Positions 1-7,130 of a DNA stretch of 23,448 nt are shown piece by piece; positions within the stretch are counted from its first letter, which is position 1; each line of letters starts with the position of its first letter. The position numbers and the translations under genes were made by a program. The stretch is taken from NCBI GenBank assembly GCA_946480465.1, contig CAMLJY010000082.1, positions 1 to 23,448 on the forward strand, given 5' to 3'. The notes under the pieces are model-generated. The model saw nothing but the letters and a program-made list of their open reading frames with translations, was not told the DNA's origin and did not search any database. This DNA comes from an uncultured Burkholderiales bacterium (GTDB lineage Bacteria; Pseudomonadota; Gammaproteobacteria; Burkholderiales; Burkholderiaceae).

Positions 1-674
1 AGCAACCCGTCCTCGTGGAACTTGGAGAAGGTGCGGCTGACGGTCTCGAGCTTGAGGCCGAGATAACTCCCGATCTCCTCGCGCGTCATGCGCAGCACCA
101 GCGCCGTGGGCGAGAAGCCGCGGGCCTTCAGCCGGCGCGTCAGGTTCAGGATGAAGGTGGCCAGCCGCTCCTCCGCGCGCATGCTGCCCAGCAGCAGCAT
201 CACGCCGTGGTCGCGCACGATCTCGCGGCTCATGATCTTGTGGAAGGCCTGCTGCAGCTCGACGAATTCGCGCGACAGCGCCTCGAGCCGGTCGTAGGGG
301 ATCACGCAGACCTGCGAATCCTCCAGCGCGATGGCGTCGCACGTGTGGCGGTCGTGGCTGATCGCGTCCAGCCCCAGCATCTCGCCGGCCATCTGGAAGC
401 CGGTGACCTGGCTGGCGCCGTCCTCGGTGGCGACGCAGGTCTTGAAGAAGCCGGTGCGCACCGCGTACAGCGCGGTGAAGGGATCGCCGACGTGGAACAG
501 CGCGCCGCCGCGGCGCACGCGGCGGCGGTTGTCCACCAGCGTGTCGAGCCGCTCGATGTCGGCGCCGCGCATGCCCAGCGGCAGGCACAGCTCGCGCAGG
601 CTGCAGCTGGAGCAGGCCACCTTCAGCTCGTGCATGGCGGCGGTGGTCTGGTTGGCGGGACAGGAATCGAGCAT
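1..674 (-). CDS. fnr: Fnr-type oxygen-sensing Crp/Fnr transcriptional regulator (3' end cut by window edge)
   Basis: About 224 residues are visible; the C-terminus lies beyond the left edge. Fnr binds a [4Fe-4S] cluster, dimerises when oxygen is low, and controls anaerobic genes. The N-terminus has the cysteine cluster C21-x2-C24-x5-C30, and a fourth cysteine, C112, precedes the conserved D-A-I-A-L-E segment, matching the four cluster ligands of E. coli FNR. A cyclic-nucleotide-binding-like beta roll follows, then a long dimer helix and a helix-turn-helix whose recognition helix reads ETVSR, the FNR signature for TTGAT half-sites. The ATG at 674 has a GAGG Shine-Dalgarno about 6 nt upstream. 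It is divergent from hemN, and two candidate FNR boxes lie in the gap, one just 20 bp before this start, suggesting autoregulation. Family assignment is secure. Confidence 0.95.
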   Translation of the reverse strand, partial: MLDSCPANQTTAAMHELKVACSSCSLRELCLPLGMRGADIERLDTLVDNRRRVRRGGALFHVGDPFTALYAVRTGFFKTCVATEDGASQVTGFQMAGEMLGLDAISHDRHTCDAIALEDSQVCVIPYDRLEALSREFVELQQAFHKIMSREIVRDHGVMLLLGSMRAEERLATFILNLTRRLKARGFSPTALVLRMTREEIGSYLGLKLETVSRTFSKFHEDGL

Positions 675-694
675 GAGGCACCTCAACGATGGAA

Positions 695-708
695 TTGATT
701 GTCGTCAG
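695..708 (-). promoter_or_regulatory. Candidate FNR box close to the fnr start
   Basis: The plus strand reads TTGAT-TGTC-GTCAG, 8 of 10 matches to TTGAT-N4-ATCAA with one perfect half-site. It lies only 20 bp upstream of the fnr start codon, so binding would be expected to block fnr transcription (autorepression) rather than activate it. This is a visual match only. Confidence 0.5.
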
Positions 709-724
709 CGTTCCCCGCCGGGAT

Positions 725-738
725 TTGCGTTGGATCAA
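725..738 (+). promoter_or_regulatory. Candidate FNR box for hemN
   Basis: The sequence TTGCG-TTGG-ATCAA matches 8 of 10 positions of the FNR consensus, with a perfect right half-site. A -10-like hexamer at the usual 22-nt spacing (CACAGT, 761-766) is poor (3 of 6). A class II arrangement would place the transcript start near 773, just at the small upstream frame that precedes hemN. FNR control of hemN is known in other proteobacteria. Confidence 0.55.
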
Positions 739-772
739 GCCGCGCGGAGCCCGCGCCGATCACAGTGGCGGC

Positions 773-853
773 ATGAACAGCCTGCAGTCCACTTCGTTCG
801 CGGCCCGCCCGGGCCGCTCCGTGCCCGCCGGGCAACCGGGGGAACGCGGATGA
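773..853 (+). CDS. Possible 26-residue upstream small ORF overlapping the hemN start
   Basis: An ATG-initiated frame of 26 codons begins MNSLQSTSFAARPG and ends in the TGA of an ATGA overlap, so its stop shares four bases with the hemN start codon. The Shine-Dalgarno before it is weak. The geometry would couple hemN translation to the small frame, and hemN itself has only a weak GGGGGAA ribosome site. The peptide resembles nothing I recognise, and a frame of this size can occur by chance in GC-rich DNA. Confidence 0.25.
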   Translation: MNSLQSTSFAARPGRSVPAGQPGERG

Positions 854-2277
854 CGGCGCTCGCTTCGCAGCCGCCGGTGCGCGGCGACCAGCTGGCCCGC
901 TTCGACGTGGCGGGACCGCGCTACACCTCGTACCCGACGGCTGATCGTTTCGTCGAGGCCTTCGACGCCGCCGCCTACCGGCGCGCGCTGGAAGAGCGTG
1001 GCCAGGCTGGCCGGGCGATCGGGGCGCTGGGCCCCAACGCCGGCACCCGGGCGCCGCTGTCGGTCTACGTGCACATCCCGTTCTGCGAGTCCCTGTGCTA
1101 CTACTGCGCCTGCAACAAGGTGATCACGCGGCACCACGAACGGGCGGCCGAGTACCTGGATGCGCTGGAGCGCGAGATTGCGCTGCACACCGCGGTGCTG
1201 GGCGCGGCGACGCCGGTGTCGCAGCTGCATTTCGGCGGTGGTTCGCCGACCTTCCTGTCCGATGACGAGCTGGCGCGGCTGATGGCATCGCTGCGCGGCG
1301 CGTTCCGGCTGCTGCCGGGCGCCGAGGCGTCGATCGAGATCGATCCGCGCACCGTGACGCCGCAGCGCCTGCAGCACCTGGCCGCGCTGGGGTTCAACCG
1401 CCTGAGCTTCGGCGTACAGGATTTCGACCCCGACGTGCAGAAGGCGGTGCACCGCGTGCAGCCCTACGAGTCGGTGCTGGCGCTGATGGAATCAGCGCGG
1501 CGCATCGGCTTCCAGTCGATCAACGTCGACCTGATCTACGGGCTGCCGAAGCAGACGCCGGAATCCTTCCAGCGCACGCTGGCGCAGGTGCGCACGCTGC
1601 GGCCCGACCGCATCGCGCTGTACGCCTACGCGCACCTGCCGGAGCGATTCAAGCCGCAGCGGCGCATCGTGGCGGCCGACCTGCCGGCGCCGGCGCAGAA
1701 GATCGCGATGCTCGCCGCCGCGATCGACCAGCTGGGCGCGGCCGGCTACGACTACATCGGCATGGACCACTTCGCGCTGCACGGCGATGCGCTGGCGGTG
1801 GCGAAGCGGCAGGGCCGGCTGCACCGCAATTTCCAGGGCTACAGCACGCAGCCGGATTGCGACCTGGTGGGGCTGGGCGTCTCGGCGATCGGCCGCGTCG
1901 GCACCTGCTACAGCCAGAACGCGAAGACCCTGCCCGAGTACTACGACGCGCTGCGCAATGGCGTGTTTCCGGTGGCGCGCGGCCTGGCGCTGGAACGCGA
2001 CGACCTGATCCGCCGCGCGGTGATCATGGCCGTGATGTGCCAGGGCCGCGTCGACTACGAGTCGATCGAGGCGGCGCACCTGGTGCGCTTTGCCGACTAC
2101 TTCGCGCCGGAGCTGCAGCGCCTGCAGGCGCTGGTCGAGCAGGGCCTGGTCGAGCTGGAGGATGACGGCTTGCGCGTCACCCCGCTGGGCTGGTACTTCG
2201 TGCGCGCGGTGGCGATGGTGTTCGACAAGCCGCTGCAGGCCGAGCGCAACCGCGCGCGCTTCTCGCGCATCGTCTGA
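850..2277 (+). CDS. hemN: Oxygen-independent coproporphyrinogen III oxidase HemN
   Basis: The 475-residue product is a cytoplasmic radical-SAM enzyme that decarboxylates two propionate side chains of coproporphyrinogen III to give protoporphyrinogen IX without oxygen. The N-terminal R-Y-T-S-Y-P-T motif (residues 24-30) typical of HemN is present. The iron-sulfur motif follows the HemN pattern C79-x3-C83-x2-C86-x-C88, with the HIPFC lead-in, and a GGGSPTFL motif for SAM binding lies downstream. The C-terminal third is the HemN-specific domain. E. coli HemN is 457 residues, so the length fits. The ATG at 850 was chosen because it precedes the conserved region closely; longer in-frame extensions read through the fnr promoter. 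It is followed by a membrane-protein gene with a one-base overlap, and lies next to fnr, consistent with anaerobic haem synthesis. Confidence 0.96.
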   Translation: MTALASQPPVRGDQLARFDVAGPRYTSYPTADRFVEAFDAAAYRRALEERGQAGRAIGALGPNAGTRAPLSVYVHIPFCESLCYYCACNKVITRHHERAAEYLDALEREIALHTAVLGAATPVSQLHFGGGSPTFLSDDELARLMASLRGAFRLLPGAEASIEIDPRTVTPQRLQHLAALGFNRLSFGVQDFDPDVQKAVHRVQPYESVLALMESARRIGFQSINVDLIYGLPKQTPESFQRTLAQVRTLRPDRIALYAYAHLPERFKPQRRIVAADLPAPAQKIAMLAAAIDQLGAAGYDYIGMDHFALHGDALAVAKRQGRLHRNFQGYSTQPDCDLVGLGVSAIGRVGTCYSQNAKTLPEYYDALRNGVFPVARGLALERDDLIRRAVIMAVMCQGRVDYESIEAAHLVRFADYFAPELQRLQALVEQGLVELEDDGLRVTPLGWYFVRAVAMVFDKPLQAERNRARFSRIV

Positions 2278-2963
2278 TGGTCCTCGGACTGCTGCTCAGC
2301 GCGCTGCTGATGGGGCTGGCGGGTGCGCCGCACTGCGTCGCGATGTGCGGTGCGGCCAGCGCCGGCATCGGCTGCACGCGGCCGCGGCTGTGGACTTTCC
2401 AGGCCGCTCGTATCGTGGGTTATGCGCTGCTGGGCGCGGCGGTGGCCTCGTCGGCCGCGCTGCTGGGCTGGGGGGCCGATCGCATCGGGCTGCTGAAGCC
2501 CTTCTGGGCGATGCTGCACGTGGCGCTGGTCGCGCTGGGCATCAGCCTGCTGTGGCGCGGGCGGCAGCCGGCGGCGCTGGACCGGCTGGCTCAGCGCGCC
2601 TGGCAGGCGCTGCGCCTGCGCACGCTGGGCTGGGACAGCAGCTCTGCGCGCGGCCCGCTCGTGGCCAGCGGCATCGCCGGCCTGCTGTGGGCGCTGCTGC
2701 CCTGCGGGCTGCTGTATTCCGCGCTGATGCTGGCCTCGCTGAGCCCGGCGCCGTGGCAGGGCGCGGCGGTGATGGCCAGTTTCGGCCTGGGCTCGGGGCT
2801 CGGGCTGCAGCTGGGTGCACGGCTGCTGCAGCGCTGGTGGCGGCCGGCCGCGGGTGCCGATGGCCGCTGGGGCGTGCGCCTGGCCGGCGTGGCGGTGGCC
2901 GGTGCATCGGCCTGGGCGCTGGGCCACGGGCTGTGGCAGGACGTGGCGCGGCTGGTGTGCTGA
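2277..2963 (+). CDS. TauE/SafE-type (DsbD_2/UreH-like) membrane protein of the fnr-hemN cluster
   Basis: A 228-residue protein that is almost entirely hydrophobic, with roughly six membrane segments. The first helix ends in P-H-C-V-A-M-C-G (H19, C20, C24) and a later helix carries L-P-C-G, the paired motif of the DsbD-transmembrane-like/SafE family thought to handle metal or thiol chemistry. Such genes commonly sit with ccoNOQP/ccoGHIS, hemN and fnr in betaproteobacteria, which suggests a role in cbb3 oxidase or cytochrome maturation; this is inference from context. Its ATG overlaps the hemN TGA (TGATG), so the two genes are translationally coupled and co-transcribed. The annotation 'sulfite exporter' should not be taken as its function. 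Confidence 0.85.
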   Translation: MVLGLLLSALLMGLAGAPHCVAMCGAASAGIGCTRPRLWTFQAARIVGYALLGAAVASSAALLGWGADRIGLLKPFWAMLHVALVALGISLLWRGRQPAALDRLAQRAWQALRLRTLGWDSSSARGPLVASGIAGLLWALLPCGLLYSALMLASLSPAPWQGAAVMASFGLGSGLGLQLGARLLQRWWRPAAGADGRWGVRLAGVAVAGASAWALGHGLWQDVARLVC

Positions 2964-3038
2964 TGCGCAGGGCGCCGCGCCTGCGCGCGGCCGGGTGGCC
3001 CGCCCTTCGGTGCCGCAGCGCCGGGGCTCGGCCGGGCA

Positions 3039-3051
3039 CCCGCGTCGCGGG
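3039..3051. terminator. Short GC hairpin between convergent genes
   Basis: CCCGCG and CGCGGG flank a single T in the 102-bp gap between the membrane-protein gene and the hemerythrin gene, which converge. The stem is GC-rich but there is no following T-run, so this is at best a weak bidirectional terminator. Confidence 0.2.
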
Positions 3052-3065
3052 CCGTCCGCCGGCCC

Positions 3066-3650
3066 TCAGCGCGCCGGGCCCAGGCCCAGCGGTGCCGGCA
3101 CCAGCGACACGATGCGGGTGAACAGCTGCTGGTACTCGGCCTCGGGCTCGCCGCCGGCCAGTGCGTCGCGGTTGGCCTTGAAGGCGTCGTCGAGGTCGGC
3201 CCAGTCGTCCTCGGTCAGCACGCGCTCGGCCAGCGGCAGCACGTCACGCTCTTCCAGCGCCATGTGGGCCAGGTAGAACTCGACGTAGTGCGCGGCGGCC
3301 TGTTCGAAGGGCTCGCGCCGCGCCTCGCCCATCATCTCGAAGGCCAGCAGGCGGTGCTCCAGCTCGCGGATGCGCGCCTCGCCGCGCAGGTGGTCCTGGT
3401 CGAGCCGGTCCAGCAGCTCGCGGGCCAGCGGCGTGCGCGCGCGCAGCTTGGGGAACAGCAGCTCGGTCTCCTTGCGGTGGTGGCGCTGCTCCGGGAATTC
3501 GTCCAGGTAGAACAGCATCGCGCGCAGCGATGCGAAGTCCGGGGCGGACTTGTCCCGGCGCTGCTGCGCCAGCATCAGCAGCACGGAGTTGAGCATCGCC
3601 GCCAGGGCCTGGTGCTCGTCGCGGATGATGCGGATCGCAGCGTGGGTCAT
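3066..3650 (-). CDS. Hemerythrin HHE-domain protein
   Basis: The 194-residue product is an all-alpha hemerythrin-type protein expected to bind a di-iron centre and sense or carry oxygen or nitric oxide. Visible ligand-type motifs are D-E-H (11-13), H57-H58-R-K-E61 followed by L-L-F-P, an H-L-x-G-E helix in the middle, and Y-L-A-H-M-A-L-E-E near residue 155, in the order expected for the four-helix HHE fold. The ATG at 3650 is preferred over an upstream in-frame ATG at 3725 because GGAG lies 6 nt before it and because the longer version would read through the FNR box. It converges with the hemN operon. A candidate FNR box 68 bp upstream places it in the low-oxygen regulon. The physiological ligand cannot be read from sequence. 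Confidence 0.9.
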   Translation of the reverse strand: MTHAAIRIIRDEHQALAAMLNSVLLMLAQQRRDKSAPDFASLRAMLFYLDEFPEQRHHRKETELLFPKLRARTPLARELLDRLDQDHLRGEARIRELEHRLLAFEMMGEARREPFEQAAAHYVEFYLAHMALEERDVLPLAERVLTEDDWADLDDAFKANRDALAGGEPEAEYQQLFTRIVSLVPAPLGLGPAR

Positions 3651-3683
3651 GCGGTGCTCCGGTGGGTCTGTGCGTTCATCGCG

Positions 3684-3725
3684 AACATCGCACGCCGCGG
3701 CCGGTGTGGACTTGCCGCGGATCAA
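3684..3725 (-). promoter_or_regulatory. Candidate class II FNR-dependent promoter of the hemerythrin gene
   Basis: On the minus strand TTGAT-CCGC-GGCAA (3725-3712) matches 8 of 10 FNR consensus positions with one perfect half-site. Exactly 22 nt further is GATGTT (3689-3684), preceded by TGC, an extended -10-like element. This is the standard class II spacing and gives a start near 3677 and a leader of about 27 nt. Confidence 0.6.
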
Positions 3726-3742
3726 AGCGCGCCGAGCCGGCG

Positions 3743-5581
3743 TCAGGCCGGCGGGGCGCCGGCGCCCGGGGGCGCGGGTGGGGCTGGTTCGAACAAGCGC
3801 ACCGCATTGCCGCCGTGCTGCTTCGCGTCGTACATCGCCGAGTCGGCCTGTCGCAGCAGTTCGTCGGCGTCGGCGCCACCCCCCTGGTACAGGGCGATGC
3901 CGATGCTGGCCGTCAGGCGGTGCGGCTCGCCGGGAAGTTCGACCGGACGCTGGATGTCCAGCCGCAGCTTCTCGGCCACCAGCAGCGCTTCGGCCGCGGC
4001 CTGCGCGCGATCGGTGCTCAGGTCGTCGAGCAGCACGACGAACTCGTCACCGCCTTCACGGGCCACCGTGTCGTTGGTGCGCACGCCGCCCTTGAGTCGC
4101 TGTGCCAGCTCCACCAGCAGCAGATCGCCGAAGCGATGGCCGCGCGTGTCGTTCAGCTGCTTGAAGTGGTCCAGGTCGATGAACAGCACCGCAGCCCACC
4201 GCTCGCGCCGGGCGCTGGCGGCCATGGCCTGCTGCAGGCGGTCGCGCAGCAGGCGGCGGTTGGGCAGTTCGGTCAGCGGATCGAAGAAGGCGAGCTGCTG
4301 GATCGACTCGTCGGCCAGCTTCTTCTGCGTGATGTCGGTGAACACCGCGACGTAGTTGACGACCGCGCCCGCCTCGTCCGTCACGGCGGTGATGCTCAGC
4401 CACTGCGGGTACACCTCGCCGCTCTTGCGCCGGTTCCAGATCTCGCCCTTCCAGTGGCGCTCGGTCTCGAGCGCCTGCCACATCGCGGCGTAGAACTCGG
4501 CGCCGTGCCGGCCCGACGACAGCAGCCGGCCGGTCGTGCGGCCCAGGGCTTCGTCGGCGCCGTAGCCGGTGATGGCGGTGAAGGCCGGGTTGACCTTGAG
4601 GATGCGCTGCTGCGCATCGGTGACGACGATGGCTTCCAGGGAGTCGAAAGCGACCGCCGCCACCTGCAGCTCGCGCGCCTGCTGGGCCAGCTGCTGCACC
4701 TGGCGCCTGACTGCCGCCGCCGTGGGCTCGGCCACCGTGGCCGCCAGCAGCGCGAGCAGCAGCACCGTCACCGCGGCAAAGCCGACGATCGCCTTGACCT
4801 GGCGCCGATGCCGATCGCGCAGCATGCGATCCAGCTGGTCGACCAGGCCTTGCGCATCATCCAATGCGGCGTCCGCCAGTGCATCGATGCCCAGGGCGAG
4901 GCCGCGTGCGGCGCCCAGGTCGCCGGCATGCAGCTGCCGCAGCAGCGCGGTGGCATGCGCCACCAGCCGCTGGTGGCTGCCCGCCCAGCGCCGGGCCTGC
5001 CCGGCCGCCGGCCCGTCCGGCACCAGCCGGGCGATGCGCGCCGAATCGGCCTCGGCCCGCTCCAGCACGGCGGCCAGGTCGTCGCCCACGGCCGGGTGGG
5101 CCGGGCCGGCGTCGCCAGCGAGCGCCGCGAGGCGCCCGATGCGCTGGCTGGCCATGCGCTGCTGGGCAACGAAGTTCAGCAACTCGACCTCGCGCGTGCG
5201 GGAGACTTCGGATTGCTGCGCCTGCCAGGCCTGGAACGCCGTGAGGCCACCGGCGGCGAGCATCACGGTGTAGATGCCCACACGCACCCGCAGGTGCAGC
5301 GAGCCGTCGACCGGATGGCGCGGCGAACCGGCGGCACCGTCCGGCACGGGTGCGCCGCGGCGCCGCGCCGCCCGCGCATCCAGCCACCACAGCACCGGCA
5401 GCACCAGCATCGCCAGCACGCTGGACCGCAGCAGCGCGGCGCTGACGCCGCCTTCCGTTCCCTGCTCGGGCCACCAGAGCTGCGCCAGCGCCGCCATGGC
5501 CAGCAGCGTGGCTGAAAGGACGGTCGGTCCGCACCAGCGGGATGAGTGCAGCCAACGTGTGCCGTCGGAATCGGGATGCAT
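3743..5581 (-). CDS. Membrane-bound PAS-GGDEF diguanylate cyclase with PilJ/NarX-like sensor region
   Basis: The 612-residue product should make cyclic di-GMP from two GTP at the inner membrane. Hydrophobic segments lie near 18-36, 48-67, 100-117 and 264-284. Between the last two is a soluble, probably periplasmic, segment starting with N-F-V-A-Q-Q-R-M-A-S-Q-R (136-147), resembling the repeat of PilJ/NarX type sensor domains. A PAS/PAC domain spans about 305-420, followed by a GGDEF domain at about 430-600 with F-D-x-L-T-E-L-P-N-R-R, F-I-D-L-D-x-F-K and an intact GGDEF (510-514). R501-T-N-D504 sits five residues before it and matches the inhibitory I-site. The ATG at 5581 was chosen because the in-frame extension to 5911 looks non-coding; the ribosome site is weak. 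No EAL domain. Signal sensed is unknown. Confidence 0.9.
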   Translation of the reverse strand: MHPDSDGTRWLHSSRWCGPTVLSATLLAMAALAQLWWPEQGTEGGVSAALLRSSVLAMLVLPVLWWLDARAARRRGAPVPDGAAGSPRHPVDGSLHLRVRVGIYTVMLAAGGLTAFQAWQAQQSEVSRTREVELLNFVAQQRMASQRIGRLAALAGDAGPAHPAVGDDLAAVLERAEADSARIARLVPDGPAAGQARRWAGSHQRLVAHATALLRQLHAGDLGAARGLALGIDALADAALDDAQGLVDQLDRMLRDRHRRQVKAIVGFAAVTVLLLALLAATVAEPTAAAVRRQVQQLAQQARELQVAAVAFDSLEAIVVTDAQQRILKVNPAFTAITGYGADEALGRTTGRLLSSGRHGAEFYAAMWQALETERHWKGEIWNRRKSGEVYPQWLSITAVTDEAGAVVNYVAVFTDITQKKLADESIQQLAFFDPLTELPNRRLLRDRLQQAMAASARRERWAAVLFIDLDHFKQLNDTRGHRFGDLLLVELAQRLKGGVRTNDTVAREGGDEFVVLLDDLSTDRAQAAAEALLVAEKLRLDIQRPVELPGEPHRLTASIGIALYQGGGADADELLRQADSAMYDAKQHGGNAVRLFEPAPPAPPGAGAPPA

Positions 5582-5983
5582 GTGAGGGCCTGCGAGCGGA
5601 TGGACCGACTCTGGGCCCTCCGGGCACTTCACCGATTGCCCTTCCTCAAGGCAGCCGCCTGTGCGCCTGCGGGCGCCGATCCGGCAGCGACCCGTGCCTG
5701 TCCGGCAGCATCGGCTCGGACCGGGCTGCGCGGCTTGTGCTGCAAGGTGAGGGCGGGGGCGCCCAGGGTGCCGCCTCTGCCGCGCGCCGGCTTGCCCTGC
5801 CTCAAGCCGGCGGCACCCGGGCGTTGAGCGATCGCAAGCCGCCGCGGGCCCGGTCCGGTCACTGAACCGATACCGTCCGTTCACACAGCGTTGCCGAGCG
5901 ACATCCGTCATTGATCGGCGGTTGCCGGGCGATTTCTACGATGCCATCCATCGCAAGAACGCACGCCGCCAGGAAACCACATC
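5582..5983. other. Intergenic region between divergent cyclase and Crp/Fnr genes
   Basis: This 402-bp stretch has no frame with convincing coding character. It must hold the promoters of both flanking genes. The only structure seen is a 12-bp direct repeat (one mismatch) at 5891-5902 and 5922-5933, 31 bp apart, shortly before the Crp/Fnr start, with a lone TTGAT half-site at 5912-5916 between the copies. Confidence 0.5.
5891..5933 (+). promoter_or_regulatory. Direct repeat GTTGCCG(A/G)GCGA upstream of the second Crp/Fnr gene
   Basis: Two copies, 5891-5902 and 5922-5933, are spaced 31 bp start to start, about three helical turns, and lie on the same face of the helix 50-90 bp before the start codon. 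This spacing is typical of regulatory sites, but the protein that would bind is not identifiable. Confidence 0.3.
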
Positions 5984-6796
5984 ATGCTGATCACCGCTCA
6001 CGCCACCGCCGCCGCCAGCCGCCACGAGGCCGTCATCGGCCAGGTCGCCCTGCAGGCCCTGCAGCGCCAGGAGAGCCCGCGTGAGCCGGCAGCGCCCCGC
6101 CGCGCCGCCTTCGAGGTGGCGCCGATCGCCGAGATGCTGCAGCTGCTCAGTGACGTGCTGCAGCCGCAGCGCCGCATCGTGCACGCGGGCGACCGCATCT
6201 GCCAGGCCGGCACCGACTTCGGCGCGCTCTACGTCCTGAACTCCGGCATCGCCAAGGTGGTCAACCTGGCCGCCGACGGCCGCGAGCAGGTGGTGGGCTT
6301 CAAGTTCCGCGGCGACTGGCTCGGCTTCGACGGCATCGCCCGCGGCTGCTACGGCTGCGACGCGATCGCGCTGGACACCGGAGAGGTCTGGGTCATCCGC
6401 TACGACGCGCTGCTGGCCGCCTGTGCCACCCACCCGGCGCTGCTGGCGCTGCTGCATGGCGCGATGAGCCGCGAGATCGCCGGCGACCGCGATTCGATGA
6501 TGTCGGTCTGCACGCTGCCGGCCGATGCACGCGTCGCGGACTTCCTGTGCCACTGGGCCGACGCGCTGGCCCAGCGCGGCCTGCGCACCGACCAGATCAC
6601 GCTGCGCATGACGCGCGCCGAGATCGGCAACTACCTGGGCATGACGCTGGAAACCGTCAGCCGTGCGCTCTCGCGCCTGGCGCGCGAGGGCTTGATCGCC
6701 TTCGCCGAGAAGGGCCGCCGCGACGTGCGCATCCCCGAGGTGGCCGGGCTGGTGGCCTTCGTGCAGCGCTTCCTGACGCCCGACACGGTGCAGTGA
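5984..6796 (+). CDS. Crp/Fnr-family regulator lacking the FeS cysteine cluster
   Basis: The 270-residue product has a cyclic-nucleotide-binding-like fold (about 55-165) with the L-Y-V-L-N-S-G and G-D-W-L-G motifs, a long dimer helix, and a winged helix-turn-helix with R-M-T-R-A-E-I-G-N-Y-L-G and recognition helix E-T-V-S-R. That recognition helix is the same as in the Fnr encoded at the left edge, so the two probably read the same TTGAT-type sites. Unlike Fnr, its N-terminal 50 residues contain no cysteine; later cysteines do not form the Fnr pattern. It may therefore sense something else (haem/NO as in DNR, or a ligand) or be FixK-like and act downstream of another sensor. An AGGAAA ribosome site precedes the ATG. 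It lies upstream of, and in the same direction as, the aldehyde dehydrogenase, but a separate sigma54 promoter intervenes. Confidence 0.88.
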   Translation: MLITAHATAAASRHEAVIGQVALQALQRQESPREPAAPRRAAFEVAPIAEMLQLLSDVLQPQRRIVHAGDRICQAGTDFGALYVLNSGIAKVVNLAADGREQVVGFKFRGDWLGFDGIARGCYGCDAIALDTGEVWVIRYDALLAACATHPALLALLHGAMSREIAGDRDSMMSVCTLPADARVADFLCHWADALAQRGLRTDQITLRMTRAEIGNYLGMTLETVSRALSRLAREGLIAFAEKGRRDVRIPEVAGLVAFVQRFLTPDTVQ

Positions 6797-7130
6797 GTCG
6801 CGCCGCGCGGCGCGCCGTGTGGCGAGGGCGCGCTTCAGGCCGGTGGTGGATGCGCGCGCCGCTGTGCCAGCGGTGTCCCGCGGCGGCCCGGCCGAGCTGC
6901 TCCAAGGTGTGACAGCTGCGCCATGGCGAGCCGGCGAGAGCGGCCGCGAACCGGTGCGAACGGGCGGCCTGCCGCCTCGGCATGCGGGTTGAACCCGAGT
7001 GGAATGGCCTCCCGCGGCCCGATGGCCCGGTGGCATGGCGATTGCGGTTGCAGCAGCGAACCGCTTCGGCGCAGGACGTGAGTCGAGCGGTGTGTCGACC
7101 CAGCCTTCACCACCCTCGCAGGAGACCTCC
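6797..7130. other. Aldehyde dehydrogenase promoter region
   Basis: This 334-bp gap has no credible gene. It holds a sigma54 promoter at 7031-7045. About 115-170 bp upstream of that are two copies of TGTG(C/A)CAGC (6863-6871 and 6908-6916, 45 bp apart) and an AGCTG...CAGCT inverted repeat (6895-6917). They are in the position expected for enhancer sites of a sigma54 activator, but their role is a guess. Confidence 0.45.
7031..7045 (+). promoter_or_regulatory. Sigma54 (-24/-12) promoter of the aldehyde dehydrogenase gene
   Basis: TGGCAT-GGCGA-TTGC has the essential GG (7032-7033) and GC (7044-7045) separated by exactly 10 bases and matches TGGCAC-N5-TTGC at 9 of 10 positions. The expected transcript start is near 7057, giving a leader of about 75 nt. 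An AcoR-type sigma54 activator is encoded 2 kb downstream, which fits. Confidence 0.75.

Noticed and set aside
5911..5924. TTGAT half-site before the second Crp/Fnr gene as an FNR box
   Set aside because: The second half reads GGTTG in place of ATCAA, so there is no dyad.
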